Positions 1 through 10,974 of a DNA stretch of 64,000 nucleotides are shown here, piece after piece. How positions within the stretch are numbered: the stretch's first letter is position 1; the number at the start of each line of letters is the position of its first letter. The position numbers and the translations under genes were made by a program. The stretch is from Stomoxys calcitrans (taxonomy: Eukaryota > Arthropoda > Insecta > Diptera > Muscidae): contig NC_081553.1 of the NCBI RefSeq assembly GCF_963082655.1, forward strand, positions 155,473,441 to 155,537,440, in the 5' to 3' direction. The notes beneath the pieces were generated by a model. That model made no database searches, had not been told where the DNA came from, and saw nothing but the letters and a program-made list of their open reading frames with translations.

Positions 1-82
1 AATGTCTGACATTGTATTGACGTAAATTTTATCAGTGTTCTTCTGCCCTTTTTGAATCTTTCGGGGGCGACACAATAGACCT

Positions 83-183
83 GTTGTTGTTGTAGCAGTG
101 TGTTGTACACTGAGGCGGCAGCCTTTGCCGATAAAGGACTTCATCGGGTCAATCCGGTACGTACAACCGGCTGCCTTGGGATT
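83..183 (-). mobile_element. Short (CAA)n-tailed retroposon, about 100 bp
   Basis: A compact element whose minus strand starts at 183 and ends in a short (CAA)n run next to 83. It is bounded by a perfect 14-bp direct repeat, GACACAATAGACCT, at 69-82 and 184-197, as expected of a target-site duplication made by LINE-driven retroposition. A second copy lies at 35088-35201 on the plus strand with its own 13-bp duplication. It has no coding capacity, and I could not assign its head to a known tRNA, 5S or 7SL class. Confidence 0.7.
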
Positions 184-437
184 GACACAATAGACCTATG
201 TAAGTTCCCTGAGGAAACTTAGAGTGAATGAGGTTGCTAGACGTGTGCCATTATGCACCCTGAGTTTAAAACCATAACAGTAACAAACATAATTTATAAA
301 TTATTTATTTTGAAGTTTATATTTTTGTACGGCGAATTCAAAAATAAGTTGACATATCATATTCTCTCAGCAGCTACACTCAACAGATTTTCCTAAAGGT
401 AACTATAATAACAATTAAACAAGTTATTCAAACATAT

Positions 438-1667
438 CAATAAGAGTTTTTGGAACTTTGTACATTTAGGTACTAAAAAAAGTACCAAAAATGTAAAAAA
501 TGGGTAAACTTTGTACAGGGCGGATCGATAGATCCAGAATTTTGAAATTTGTATTCGAAGACATCTGCTACAAAATAATGAGGGTGAAATGAAAAAAATA
601 AAAAATAGTAACGGGAGAAAACGTTCGTTAAGTGCCGCAATAGATACCATTTGGTACCTTCTTTACAGATTGAGCTAGAGGTCTGAAATTAAGCATGTAG
701 ATACAACTAACAAATATGTGATATGTGACTAAATGATTTATTCAAAAATTTGTAAATGTTGTTTTCATTTTGTACTTTCTCTTCAGATGATGCTAAAGGT
801 CTGAAATGTGGCATGTAGGTACAAGAAGGAAATGTATAATGGGTGACTAAATGATCCATTCAAAATTCGCACATTTGGTACCAAAAAGAGCAAAATAGTA
901 CGAAATAGCTTATCTTCGCCTACACCGAAAGGGAACAGCTAGAATAAGGCAATTTGACACACATTATCGCAGTCTTGACAAAAATGCAACATGTGAAAGA
1001 AAACGTACTAATTGTGGAGTAGTTGATGCCTTGAAAGTATATATTGGGCAATTAAAAAATATTTCTAAATCGTACAGTTAGGTACTCAAACGTATAAAAT
1101 CGCACTTTCTTTACGAAGTGAGCTAAAGCTCACAAAATTGGACACAAGTACACCTTGGCAGTAAATATTCGGCAGTAAGAAGCTTTGTTTGTAATTAGTG
1201 CATATAGGTACTAAAACTAACACAATGTTATTTTCTTTACGCAGTGATCTTAAGCTCTCAAAATTGGCATACAGCTACATCTTAACGATAAATTGTGGGT
1301 GACCAGATTTTTTTTTTAAAATCGAACACTTACAAAATGGTACTTTTTTTTACGGATTTAGATAAAGCGCTACAAATTGGGATTCATTTATACCTTGACT
1401 ATACATATTGGGCGACTTCAATTTTCCCGATGTATTGTTATCCTTGGTACTATCGCTTTCTTTACACAAAAAACAGATTTCTGAAATTCTATTCGCAATT
1501 ATTACAAACTCGGAAGTCCTACAATTAAAGGAGGTATCAAAAAGGGGTTGCAAAGCGAACCATCGGGATGCTATTCTATATACATGGAAAGAGTTGCGTG
1601 ACTGACTGATTGCTGACTGACTCATCATCGCCCAGCACAAACGGGTAAAGCTAGAATCATGAAATAT
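438..1667. repeat. Dispersed repeat family D, imperfect subrepeats
   Basis: AT-rich stretch of loosely repeated units of about 110-140 bp that share phrases such as 'taggtactaaaa', 'tttacggattgag' and 'ctcaaaattgg'. The same phrases recur in the same order at 29325-29785 plus 30700-31185, and part of the motif set (gggcgaacggatag, tgactgactgataact) recurs in both arms of the large palindrome at 23626-27120. No protein of this stretch resembles a known family. I see no terminal inverted repeat or target duplication, so the transposon class is unknown. Confidence 0.5.
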
Positions 1668-1675
1668 TGCACGAA

Positions 1676-1965
1676 TGTTGGACTGCGTCGACCTGAAAAG
1701 CATCGGGTTAACCAAGTTTACTGGCGGCAGTTCTTTGGCCTTCGCCAAATCGCCTGTTTTCTCATTCCCAGTTACTCCGCTATGGCCCGGCAACCAGACG
1801 TTGCGAATAGTGCCATCATCAGAGAAGGCGTTAATTTCCTTCTTACATTCTAAGACCGTTCGTGATCTTACCATACTGGTTGTTGTTGCCCATATGGTCT
1901 GTTTATTGTCCGTAAAGAAGTTCATACTCGACGTCCTCTCGTTAACACCACACCACCCCGAGCAT
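1676..1965 (-). pseudogene. Non-LTR retrotransposon family A, RNase H fragment
   Basis: Minus-strand frame carrying the end of an RNase H domain: a FFTDNK motif, then ECKKEINAFSDDG and the late-domain motif VWLPGHSG followed by GNEK. The same block recurs at 8340-8520, 12440-12620 and 32420-32570. It breaks off just after the segment beginning VNLVNP, so only a piece of the ORF2 C-terminal half remains. Next to it (1970-2060) a short plus-strand family A segment from before the reverse transcriptase is joined in the opposite orientation, which indicates rearrangement. Confidence 0.6.
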
Positions 1966-1969
1966 TCCC

Positions 1970-2062
1970 GTATGAAACATAACTCCTGGAAATTTTTCTG
2001 TGAACAGGTCAATAGTGTTAATAACGTCGCCAAGAAAAAAAATTTTTCTCAAGACTCCATGC
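1970..2062 (+). pseudogene. Family A fragment (EN-RT linker), inverted relative to its neighbour
   Basis: Reads SWKFFCEQVNSVNNVAKK on the plus strand, matching the linker between endonuclease and reverse transcriptase seen at 7805-7835 and 11010-11090. It abuts a minus-strand RNase H piece of the same family, so the two halves are head to head. Confidence 0.45.
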
Positions 2063-2210
2063 CCAAACTTAGGTTAGGTTGGATGAAGATGATAACAGAC
2101 ATAGCCGTCCAGGTATCCGCCGGGCCATATTGTGGCCCAGTACGATTCCTCAAAAGCCTTTCTCTCTCAGATCCTGGTACTTCAACGGTCGTCGTCAATT
2201 ATTCCAGCAC

Positions 2211-2434
2211 CTTTCATCGATGGTGCATCGTACCACTTTAACCACCACCACAAAAAAAGATCCCAGTAACTTATTCCTTGCTGATGACGTGGTAATTGCG
2301 GTTGGGGGAAAGTTACCCAGCACTTTCATCGATGGTGCATCATACCACTTTAACCACCACCACAAAAAAGATCCCAGTAACTTATTCCATGCTGATGACG
2401 TGCCAATTGCGGTTGGGGGAAAGTTCCCCAGCAC
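2211..2434 (+). repeat. 112-bp tandem duplication inside a family B fragment
   Basis: The segment starting CTTTCATCGATGGTGC at 2211 recurs at 2323 with a few substitutions, giving two units of about 112 bp. Each unit includes the family B 'GCTGATGACGTG' segment (the ADD of the reverse transcriptase active site), so the catalytic motif region is present twice in tandem in this dead copy. Confidence 0.65.
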
Positions 2435-2745
2435 TCTTTACTTCAGGAAGCTCTACGTACAACAGCAAAGTGGGCTACCGAAAGTGGTCTAGATATAAAT
2501 CCGCACAAGTTGCCTACAGTGGAACCTGTCTCCTTGGGAGGAGAGAATGTTCCATTTATAGAAAGCGTAAAATACCTGCGTGTTTTGCTGGACAGGAAAT
2601 TGAACTTCAAATCCAACATTTTGGAAAGGGCAAGAAAGGCCACTCTTGCCTTATACACCTACAAGAGAGCAATTGGCACATGCCCCTTTTTATTAAAAAT
2701 GTTGCACTCTCACCTTCAAAGCATACCTTTTTTCCATTCTTGGGC
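2260..2745 (+). pseudogene. Non-LTR retrotransposon family B, RT fragment
   Basis: Plus-strand remains of a reverse transcriptase. An ADD motif segment (duplicated) is followed by a block reading PVSLGGENVPF, then SVKYLRVLLDRKLNFKSNI, the region after the palm domain of non-LTR polymerases. The same block is seen at 35340-35560 (plus) and 40200-40440 (minus). The frame changes several times, so it is a pseudogene. It ends against the copia fragment near 2745. Confidence 0.6.
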
Positions 2746-3695
2746 ATTTGTCAAACCGAAAGTAAATTAGCACATAAGTTGGGGACGTACTCCACGTCTT
2801 GGGCTGTAACAAACCTCTTGTTTTTTCCAAAACCAACGTTAATTTCAATATCTCCGATGGATTTCACAACAAGTTTACCCATATCCGCAACAATTACTTT
2901 TTTATTAACAGCATCACCGATGTTATACATATGGCTCTTCTCATTTGTCATGTGGTTACTTGATCCACTATCGACATACCAGGAGTTGGCAGATTCCGAA
3001 AATTCATTGGTTGCTTTTGCACATGCGCTGAAAACGCTACCAGAGACAAAGAAAACATCTGAGCTCCCATGCTTCTTGTTAACCGTACTGTTGTTTGATT
3101 TCGATTTGCTTGGACAATTTCTTGAAATGTCCCATTTCCATTGCAAATGAACATTTAATTGGTTTCCTACTATCTTGACACCTTTTGACTGTAACGCTGA
3201 TTCCTTCTCTGAAGCTTTATCAAGTTTTGCGTCTTGAAGTAGAACATTCTTTACCATATCTATCGTCAATTTTTCCTTGGAATTCACCACAGCCATGACA
3301 AGCGGCTTAAAGTCATCAGTTAAACCAGCTAACATTAGAGATGCTTTCAATTCGTCATCTATGTTCAAACCTGCGTTTTTCACCTTCAACGCCACTATAA
3401 CGATATCATTGACATATTCTTGAATGGATCCGTAGTTCTGTAAATTGATTTTCACGAATTGCTTTAGTAATTCGACTTTTCTGGTAGGACCAGTATCTTC
3501 ATATGCATTCATTAATGCTCTCCAAACACTTTTCGCTGTTGTTGCAGTAGCAATGTGACCATAATTATCTTGTTCAATCATCAGTGTGATTTCAGCCAAA
3601 GATCTTGTATTTAAATCAACATCTGCCGCTTTAACCATAATAGCTTTCCAGCATCCTTTAATAACCAGATACGATTGGGCTTACCTTTTTTTAGT
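2746..3695 (-). pseudogene. Ty1/copia retrotransposon fragment: Gag and protease
   Basis: A minus-strand open frame of about 295 codons (3638-2751), open further upstream to about 3690. It shows a copia-type Gag core (motifs [41 protein letters not shown]), the remains of a CCHC knuckle, then the retropepsin motif [12 protein letters not shown] and the downstream [11 protein letters not shown]. In copia elements these precede integrase and RT, which are missing here. The knuckle is destroyed: its cysteines are lost by frameshift and substitution (the neighbouring frame reads FICNGNG there). No LTRs are visible at either edge. Inference: an old internal fragment with no function. Confidence 0.85.
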
Positions 3696-3699
3696 GGAA

Positions 3700-3925
3700 A
3701 TGATACCTAATTTCCAGCCATAGTTTCGAAAAAACGCAAAATTTTTTGTATGGAGAAAAAAAAATTATCTATTTTTTTCAGAATTCATTTCTTCAGGTGA
3801 CATAAGGCCCATAACCTGTTAAATTGAATTCGTTTATTGAACTAACTCTAAAATAGTATTCCATATTTGACAAAGAGTTTTATATTACAAAGGCATACTA
3901 ATGTAAATTGTAATATAGTAAAGTA
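3700..3925. other. Unassigned AT-rich gap
   Basis: AT-rich, poly-A stretches, no recognisable coding or repeat unit. It lies between the copia fragment and the inverted family B block. Confidence 0.4.
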
Positions 3926-5625
3926 ACCTCCGACGAATGCATACCAGTGACAACTTCTTCTGGCGTCACGTTGTCCGTCGGTGAATTTCCCGGGAAATGT
4001 GTATCAACGAGTAGGTCTAGTGTTTCCTCACTAGTCATTGTCCATACATTCTCTGACTTCAGAATATACCCACCGTAATAAGTCTCGAGGGCAGAATTTT
4101 CCTTAGTCTAGAGGCCTCAGATCTATCTTCCACCGAGCTGCAGAATTCTACCCAGGATTTGTTCTGAGCCTTTCTCAGCTCGCCCTTATATTTTCTTAGC
4201 TCAGCCTAAAAGATGTCCCAATCGTGTGGCACCACCGCCATGGCGGTCACTGTTTGCCCCTTGGCTTGGCACTAGGACATGCTGACACAAGCGAGTCTTT
4301 CAGGGTTTTCGTGATCCGCTTGACCACTATGTCTATATTCTCCGTAGTTTCCACTTCATTTTCTGATAAGAAGGGATAGACGTGCAGAATTTGTGTCGAA
4401 ATTTATTCCAATTCACCTTTCTTCTATTTAGCCGAGGGATCATTTCTGCAATATTTTCGGTCTGTTTATCCCCTTTATTACAAATCGCCAGATTGAAATT
4501 TATAATATATTCAATAATAAGACGGTAACTTAATGTTTGAAGGTGCCATCTCTGAATCGTGTGCCATATATAGGGAAACCAGCCAGTAATGAGACTTGTT
4601 TATTTCAATGCTGGCTACTACTAAATCTTCAGTGCTTGGCGACGGAAGAAGAAAAACATTTAGACTCTTTGCAAGAATGCAGGCACTATGTCACCCATTC
4701 CCCTGCCCTTGAGTAGTTTAAATCCCGGAATTCTTAGTCCACGTACCATTCCTCCACACACCCATAATTCCCGGATAAGAACTACGTCAAATCCCTCTGC
4801 AATCAGGAGGACCTTATGTGCCGCCGAAGCTGCCTTACAATAGTGGAGATTTATCTGTAGAAACCGGACCATAGTCAAGATTCAGTACTTCCACCACTGT
4901 TGTGTTAGCTTCGTCTTCTGATACCACCAGGAGTTCATTCTCACAAGATTCGTTAGATCTTGTCATGATGAGCTTCCGTACGCATCCAGAGGCAGGTGAG
5001 AAAGCTGTGGAACCACTCTTTCTCAGGACACTGGACGCTTGCGGTATGGACGATTCCTCCTTAGATGCTTCACTAGCTGCTGCTGTCGAAGTACTTTTTG
5101 AGCCCAGTCCAACTGGATGACCCACTCACACAGGGCTTGTCGGGTCCGATTCGATGCCATCCCCTCCTCTCTCGATTGTGGCAGGGGGATTTTCAGTCTC
5201 CTGTAATCCGCCAGACTTTAGCGATGTGGGCGACATCGCTCGGCAGCAGATGCTAAGTCGTCTCCTGATTTACCCAACCCCACCGCTTCTATTATCCTTC
5301 AGTTTCAACTTGTTGAATTCCTAAGACGCAACCCCTTCAGACTTGTTGAGGCTGCGAGACAACCGGAGTTGGATACAAATACTGCGTGTCTCCGGTCACC
5401 ATCAGCCTCATCCAATCTACCGATCTTCCAGTAGGTGGTTGAAAGATTGGGATTACATTCCCTTAGTCTTCCAAGTATCGATTCAGAATCTGAGGGAATC
5501 CTTGGTATCCAAGCATGCGCAATTGGTGGAAAAGGAATATCTTCCTTCTTGACTTAATCTAGTGCTGCACCTGTCCAGATCTCACCAATCTCTTTTAGCA
5601 CACAACGATACATTTCATGGTTGAG
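3925..5625 (-). pseudogene. Family B 5' half (ORF1, endonuclease, start of RT), inverted
   Basis: Read on the minus strand from 5625 this is the 5' part of family B: an ORF1-like region (5560-5340, with SLARL-type and LDEA-type blocks shared with 33665-33900), a serine/alanine-rich linker (5125-4835) and the beginning of an APE-type endonuclease (4878-4660), reading VRFLQINLHYCKAA at its start and a WVCGGM segment further on. It then runs into the pre-RT linker (to about 3925, motif LLVDTHFPGN). Frames are broken by shifts. It sits directly head to head with the plus-strand 3' half of the same family at 5626, a layout typical of twin-priming inversion during LINE insertion. Confidence 0.65.
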
Positions 5626-6905
5626 CGTTGAGGATCCAAATGCAATTAGGTGTTGTGGTCTGGTGGACGGCTCTTCAAAAGTCCACCTACTGCGCAATAC
5701 TTAACGGGATCAAAAGGATGGCTTGTTCGTGCATCACAGCCGCACTGAGGACGACACCATCTGATGCACTGAATTTAAGGCTACATCTTATGCCTCTGGA
5801 AATTGTGGCTATCCAAATTGCAGCGACCACTGCCGTGAGGTTAAGGGAGCATTCTCATTGGTCATGTGGCGGCTACTGACACTGTGTCATTCTTGATACA
5901 ATATCCGATGTTCCAAGCAGGGTGAATTACATCCTACCTGAGCCGCTTTTTGATAAAAATTACTGTACAACTATTCGTGATAAAACCGATTGGAACTACG
6001 ATACCCTGGTAACAGAAGTTACCTAGACTTCAGACAGTGGGCATTGGGGTGTGCTCTAAAGATCTATAACTGGTGATATTCAGAAGGTTATCCGACCACT
6101 GCAGTGTGTATCAAGAGGAGATCCTTGCAATTGAGGAAGTGGTGGAATGGCTAAGATATAATGTCATTATGGCGATTAGCATCAATATCTTCTTAGACAG
6201 ATAGACTGTCATTAAATTCCTGGAATCGTATTTCTGAACACAAAAACCGCCGTCGAACAGTTCAAAATTCCCCTGTTCTGGGTGCCGGGCCACAGGGATA
6301 TCCCAGGGAATTGTAAAGCGGACGAGCTTGCGAGACTAGGGACTACCCTACACATTCCAGGGATACTGGAATCTGTGGGAATGCCTCTAGCGATATATAA
6401 GCTAAGTTTTCAGGACCAGTCCCAAAGGACAACGAATAATAGATGGTCACAAAAAAGGGGTGTGAGCATTCCAAAACTATGTGGCCTAATTTCGATTTGA
6501 AAAAGTCTTCCGCTTTGCTGTCATTTGCTAAAACAGACGTCTCAGTTATTGTGTTCGTCATGACAGGTCACAGTCTAATCGGAAAACATACTGACAGACT
6601 GAAGTTTGCCAGCAACGAATTTGCAGAAGCTGTGAGGACATCGAAGAAGAAGAGACTATATAAAACCTTGTGTGTTTGGGTCCCGCACTAGCAGTCAGAA
6701 GGAGTTCCACATTAGGTTCTCATTTCGTTGAGAACCTGTCTGATTTAGCGGATGTGAACATTCGCAAGTTATTGGGCTTTTTAAAGCGATCTGGATGGTT
6801 TAACGGTAGGAACTAGAAGGCATCTTCCTTCTTCTGTTCCTGTGGCATCACAATGGACGAAAACGTCTAAGTGGGCCTGATGGCAGACTGCCACCTAAAC
6901 CTAAC
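5626..6905 (+). pseudogene. Family B 3' half: RT end, RNase H, C-terminal knuckle, 3' UTR
   Basis: Plus-strand pseudogene. In order: the late RT segment (VVWWTALQKSTYCAI), a degraded RNase H ending in the VPGHRDIPGNCKADELA motif near 6270-6340, a C-terminal region with a decayed Cys/His cluster, then the terminal block ending in FLKRSGWFNGRN at about 6815 and a stop. The 3' UTR closes with a short CCTAA-type tail (near 6893-6903). Numerous frameshifts. Together with 3925-5625 it accounts for most of one family B element. Confidence 0.7.
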
Positions 6906-7060
6906 CTAATTCAGGAGCTATGGACGACCCGGAACAAAGTTTCTGGAGTGAACCATATCAACTACCAATTATTCTATGCTAATAGAATAGAATATTCACT
7001 GGTACTCAGCCGAGGATCTGCGTTATTTGTCATAAAAATTGATATTATATATTTTCAACG
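6906..7060. other. Unassigned gap
   Basis: No gene or repeat unit recognised between the family B tail and a family A fragment. Confidence 0.35.
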
Positions 7061-8690
7061 TCGGATGTAACAGTGATGAGACAGGGAGACGGTGGAGCAT
7101 ACCTGACATCACTTTATCTGCCTTTCGACTCTGCAACACCGCCGCCCACGTCCAAGCTGCAACGGTTGGTAAGGAAAGCAAAACAGACAGGAAATAAGGT
7201 ACTAATAGGGTGCGATGCGAACTCTCACCACATTTCGTGGGGTAGTACCAACACTAATAAGCGGGGCCAAGCCTAATAACCTAATAACACTTAATATTGT
7301 TAACACCACTACCTTTGTTAATATGATTAGGGAGGAGGTATTAGATGAGACGATATGTTCGGAAAATACATACGATGAGGTTCAGGATTGGAGGGTCTCC
7401 ATGGAACACCCCTTCCCTGACCATCGCTACATTAGGTTTAGGATAGCACGGCCACGCCGAATCCGATAAGCTTCCGTAATAAGTTGAAAACCAACTGGAC
7501 AAAATTCAGAAGGCTATTCAGAAGAAGACTTGTGCAAGGCAATTTAGATTGTCCAAGCAAAGTAGACATTGGCCACAATGTTAACATGATTAGGAATACA
7601 ATAGTGGAGTCTTTCGAAGATAGTTGTCCTCTTCGAGAAAGGAAACCAGTCCAAGAAAAACCCTGGATGACCGGGGGGATTCGCAGCATTGGAAAAGAGG
7701 TCCGCAGACTTTATAACAGAGCACGTCGTGAAAAATCGGATGTATATTGGGATGTATTTCACACGGCTCAAGGAATACAATAAGATTACCAGAGAGGCAA
7801 AACGTGTCTCCTGGAAGTTTTCTGTTTTTCTGGTAAAGGAAGCTGAAGAGCTTCAAACCATTTAAGTTACATGTTCTCTTGGCATGGGCGGAGCGATGAT
7901 GATTATGCGATGACTATTATGCGACCCATCGACACGCATATTAAGTGTGAGACAGCTACTGCGGTTATGATACTTAAGGCGATGGGATAGAGGATAGGAG
8001 CAGGTGATACCATCGCGGTATAATCGAGGCGACGATAGGAAACCTGGAAGGAATGGAAGAGGTTTCCGATCGGATACCTGAGACAACACTTCAGGTCTAG
8101 TGCGAGACACTGCTGCCAGCGACACAGTCTTGCATTGACGGAACCCTAGTATTGCCATCTAGAATATCATGTTACGCGGATGGATCAAAGCTAGAAAACA
8201 AAGTGGGCCTGAGGGCCCACATTGATAACCCAGGTACTGAGATCTGTTTTAGACTGCCTGACCATAAAACGGTTCTGCAGGTGAGATCCGGGCGATCACG
8301 GAATGCGTGAAGTGGTGCGGTGCTAACGCGAAGACGTCGAGTATAAACATCTTTACGGACAGTAAACTGTCCATAAGGGCAATAACAACCAGGGCAGTAA
8401 AGTCGTGAACAATCTTGGAGTGTAAGAAGGAGATTAACGCATTCTCGGAAAATGACACGATCCCCATCGTTTGGTTGCCGGACCATAGCGGAGTAAGGGG
8501 GAATGAAAAAGCGGACGTGGTATGGAAAACGATTATGGATTTTTTAAGCAGCACGTAATTCCTGACTTAAATGTTCTTTTTCGAGGTTACTTTTAATATT
8601 AAGAACGCAGAACAAGCCGATTACTGTCCATAGTGGCATGGGCTGATTAATATCCGCACCCTCTCTTCAACCCAACCTAACCTAGTCTAA
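7061..8690 (+). pseudogene. Family A non-LTR retrotransposon, internally deleted
   Basis: Plus strand. 7073-7470 encodes the C-terminal half of an APE-like endonuclease: SLYLPFDSATPPP, then GCDANSHHISWGS (the catalytic Asp-Ala-Asn) and DHRYIRFRIARPRR. 7484-7835 is the linker to RT. Around 7860 the sequence jumps to the late RT/RNase H region (8160-8520: DGSKLE, then WLPDHSGV and NEKAD on the plus strand), so the reverse transcriptase core is deleted. The end is an untranslated block 'ggctgattaatatccgcacc' and a CCTAA-type tail near 8670-8685. Frameshifts and stops throughout. Confidence 0.7.
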
Positions 8691-9130
8691 AGACTGTTTG
8701 TAGGGGAGATTTATCTACTTTATATAGAAAGTATTTATCATCTGCTTCACAGAAAAAATTTAAAACGACGTTCAATTAAGAAATTGGTATATTCAATTAA
8801 AAAATTTGCTGAAATCGCTCCTATAAGGGAATTTGTGTCTTTGATTAACAATTTTCCAATTTGGATTTACGATAAGCTCAAAACATCCAATTAAAGTGGT
8901 TATTAACTCCATAAACCAATTTATTAAAAGTTGTCCTTTCTTTTAAGCAATTTTTTTACTGCTTTAAGAAAAATTAATAATTGATATTTTTCACATGAAT
9001 AAAAAACTTATTTAAATAAAAACTTATGCGTATAACACAAGAAATATATAGCTTAAAAATATAAATATATTTTTTATTGAATGATCCCAGGCTTTGAAAA
9101 AATATAAGAAAAATTGTCGTTTCCATTATC
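8691..9130. other. AT-rich noncoding stretch
   Basis: Contains phrases shared with other AT-rich islands in the window (ttcaattaaaaaatt, tatatagaaagtat) that recur at 24850-24900 and 25620-26070. No coding signal. Confidence 0.4.
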
Positions 9131-9960
9131 AGCTTCTCTTCACGGACGGGACATGGTCTGTAAAGAGTATTATAAACAAATTAATTTATATACATTTTCA
9201 AAATGAATCGTAATATATAACAATCTGAGCATTTTTCGTACATTAACACGAAATCTAGATCCACATAGGTTATCTGTCATCCTCAGCGCCATTTTCCAAG
9301 TCAATATAAATCTATATGGACAATAAACTATTAAAATAACATAATATTTATATGTTATTTATACCACGTTTGTACTCTACAATTTGCTCCATTTTGCTGC
9401 GGTTGAAATTTTGATTCACATATGTGATGTTTCATCATTAGCGCCATTTTTCAACTCAATATAAATCTATATGGATAATAAACTATTAAAACAAGATAAT
9501 ATTAATAATAATAAGGCCACCGTATCGCAGAGGTAAGCATGTCCGCCTATGACACTGAACGCCTGGGTTCAAATCTTGACGAGACCATCAGAAAAATTTT
9601 AATCGGTGGTTATCCCCTTCTTATGCTGGTAACATTTGTGAGGTACTATGCCATGTAAAACTTCTCTCCAAAGAGGTGTCGCACTGCGGCACGCCGTTCG
9701 GACTCGGCTATAAAAAGGAGGCCCCTTATCATTTAGCTTAAACTTGAATCGGACTGCACTCATTGATATATGAGAAGATTCCCCCTGTTCCTTAGTGGAA
9801 TGTTCATGGGCAAAATTTGTTTGTATTTGTAATATTAATAATATATATATATTATATATACTATGTTTGCATTCTTCAATTTCCTCCAAATTGTTGCGTT
9901 TGAAATTTGTCCATTCTATTTATTCACATCCTAATTTATTCCACTTTTCACTATTGCAGC
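9130..9960 (+). repeat. Tandem repeat with 155-bp period, interrupted by a SINE
   Basis: The phrase AGCGCCATTTT...CTCAATATAAATCTATATGGA occurs at 9285 and 9440, 155 bp apart. The following phrase (tttgcattcttcaatttcctcc-like) reappears after the SINE at about 9865-9910. So two and a half units are visible, with the SINE at 9511-9829 inserted in the third. Confidence 0.6.
9511..9829 (+). mobile_element. tRNA-derived SINE, complete, with TSD
   Basis: A head resembling a tRNA gene with internal RNA polymerase III promoter boxes: an A-box-like TATCGCAGAGG near 9532 and a B-box-like GGGTTCAAATC near 9568. A roughly 250-bp body follows and ends in 'tgttcatgggcaaaatttg'. It is flanked by a 14-bp direct repeat TAATATTAATAATA (9497-9510 and 9830-9843). 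Sister copies: 19738-20044 (minus) and a 5'-truncated one at 55610-55835. Noncoding; an open frame on the opposite strand is incidental. Confidence 0.8.
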
Positions 9961-10289
9961 GTAATGTTTTCCACAATATTTTTTTTTACTTTGCAATTAT
10001 AATTAAATAGATTATATTTTGTGGAGAGAAAAAAAAAACATGAGTGAAAGGGAACACAATATAATCTTGTTCAATGCACAATTTATACTATTAAATAACA
10101 ATTTAATTCGTACAATTTAAAATATGTCCAACGTATGCCTTGTTAACAATCACTTGATGTGATACGAAAGAAAAGTGAATTTCTATATCAACAATTTTTA
10201 AAGCAATTAACACTTTGTTTCAAAGTTTTTCATAAGTCAATACAAAATTTTATCGGTCAAACATGGGTCTCTATTTTTCAAACCTGGTT

Positions 10290-10290
<1 letters not shown>

Positions 10291-10336
<46 letters not shown>
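10291..10336. repeat. (TA)n microsatellite
   Basis: About 23 uninterrupted AT dinucleotides, the longest simple repeat in the window. Confidence 0.95.
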
Positions 10337-10340
<4 letters not shown>

Positions 10341-10735
10341 ATACAGTAGTACGAATTAATGGATACAATTTATTTCGAACAGATCGAATTATTCACGGCA
10401 GAGGTTAAAAATAATGTTTTATGCCAAAGAAGATCACATTTAGCACATTTTTTCTGAAGTCACCGTGAATGGCAATAAACTATTTGTGGCATGCATATAT
10501 TGGCCCAATCAATATGTCGAATATAATGAATTACTAGCGTGTAACATACAAAAGCAAACCAAGGAAAATATTTGCGAATAAAATTTTCACATATACCACA
10601 GAAATTTGAACATATGCCCTGATCAAACAAATCTAAGAGTGGAAACTTAAACACAATAGATTGTGTCCAAGGTATAAAACCAAACGTAGTTAAATGTGAA
10701 ATGTGATATCCTTCGGTGTCATAACGGGACACATA
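10337..10735. other. Unassigned noncoding stretch
   Basis: No supported gene or repeat. The longest open frame, on the minus strand, has no recognisable motif. Confidence 0.3.
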
Positions 10736-10970
10736 GGACTGAGACGTCACTTATGCAAAATCGGTGCGGGAAGTGATAGCATGTGGGGATGATGAGGAGC
10801 ATTTCATATGTCATTGCCCGGCTTTCGCGGCTAAAATACACTAGTACATAGGTGGGGACATAATAACAGCAATGAACTAACTAAGGGGCGTGTTATGGAA
10901 AACAATTAAGAATTTTGTAAGTAGCATGGAATTCCTAACTTATGTATTATGTGTATTACACACTGCTGTA
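10736..10970 (+). pseudogene. Family A fragment, C-terminal zinc-binding region
   Basis: Corresponds to the extreme C terminus of family A ORF2: a Cys-rich segment around GDDEEHFICHCPA, then the block leading to the stop. In intact order this should follow RNase H, but here it precedes the EN-RT linker at 10975, so two fragments of the family lie in the wrong order. Confidence 0.5.
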
Positions 10971-10974
10971 GGAA

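Noticed and set aside
1675..2241. 188-codon plus-strand frame as a gene
   Set aside because: It is the antisense of family A RNase H joined to a short sense family A segment; a chance frame.
9599..9889. 96-codon minus-strand frame across the SINE
   Set aside because: Antisense of a noncoding SINE; the comparable frame at 55590-55772 has the same origin.
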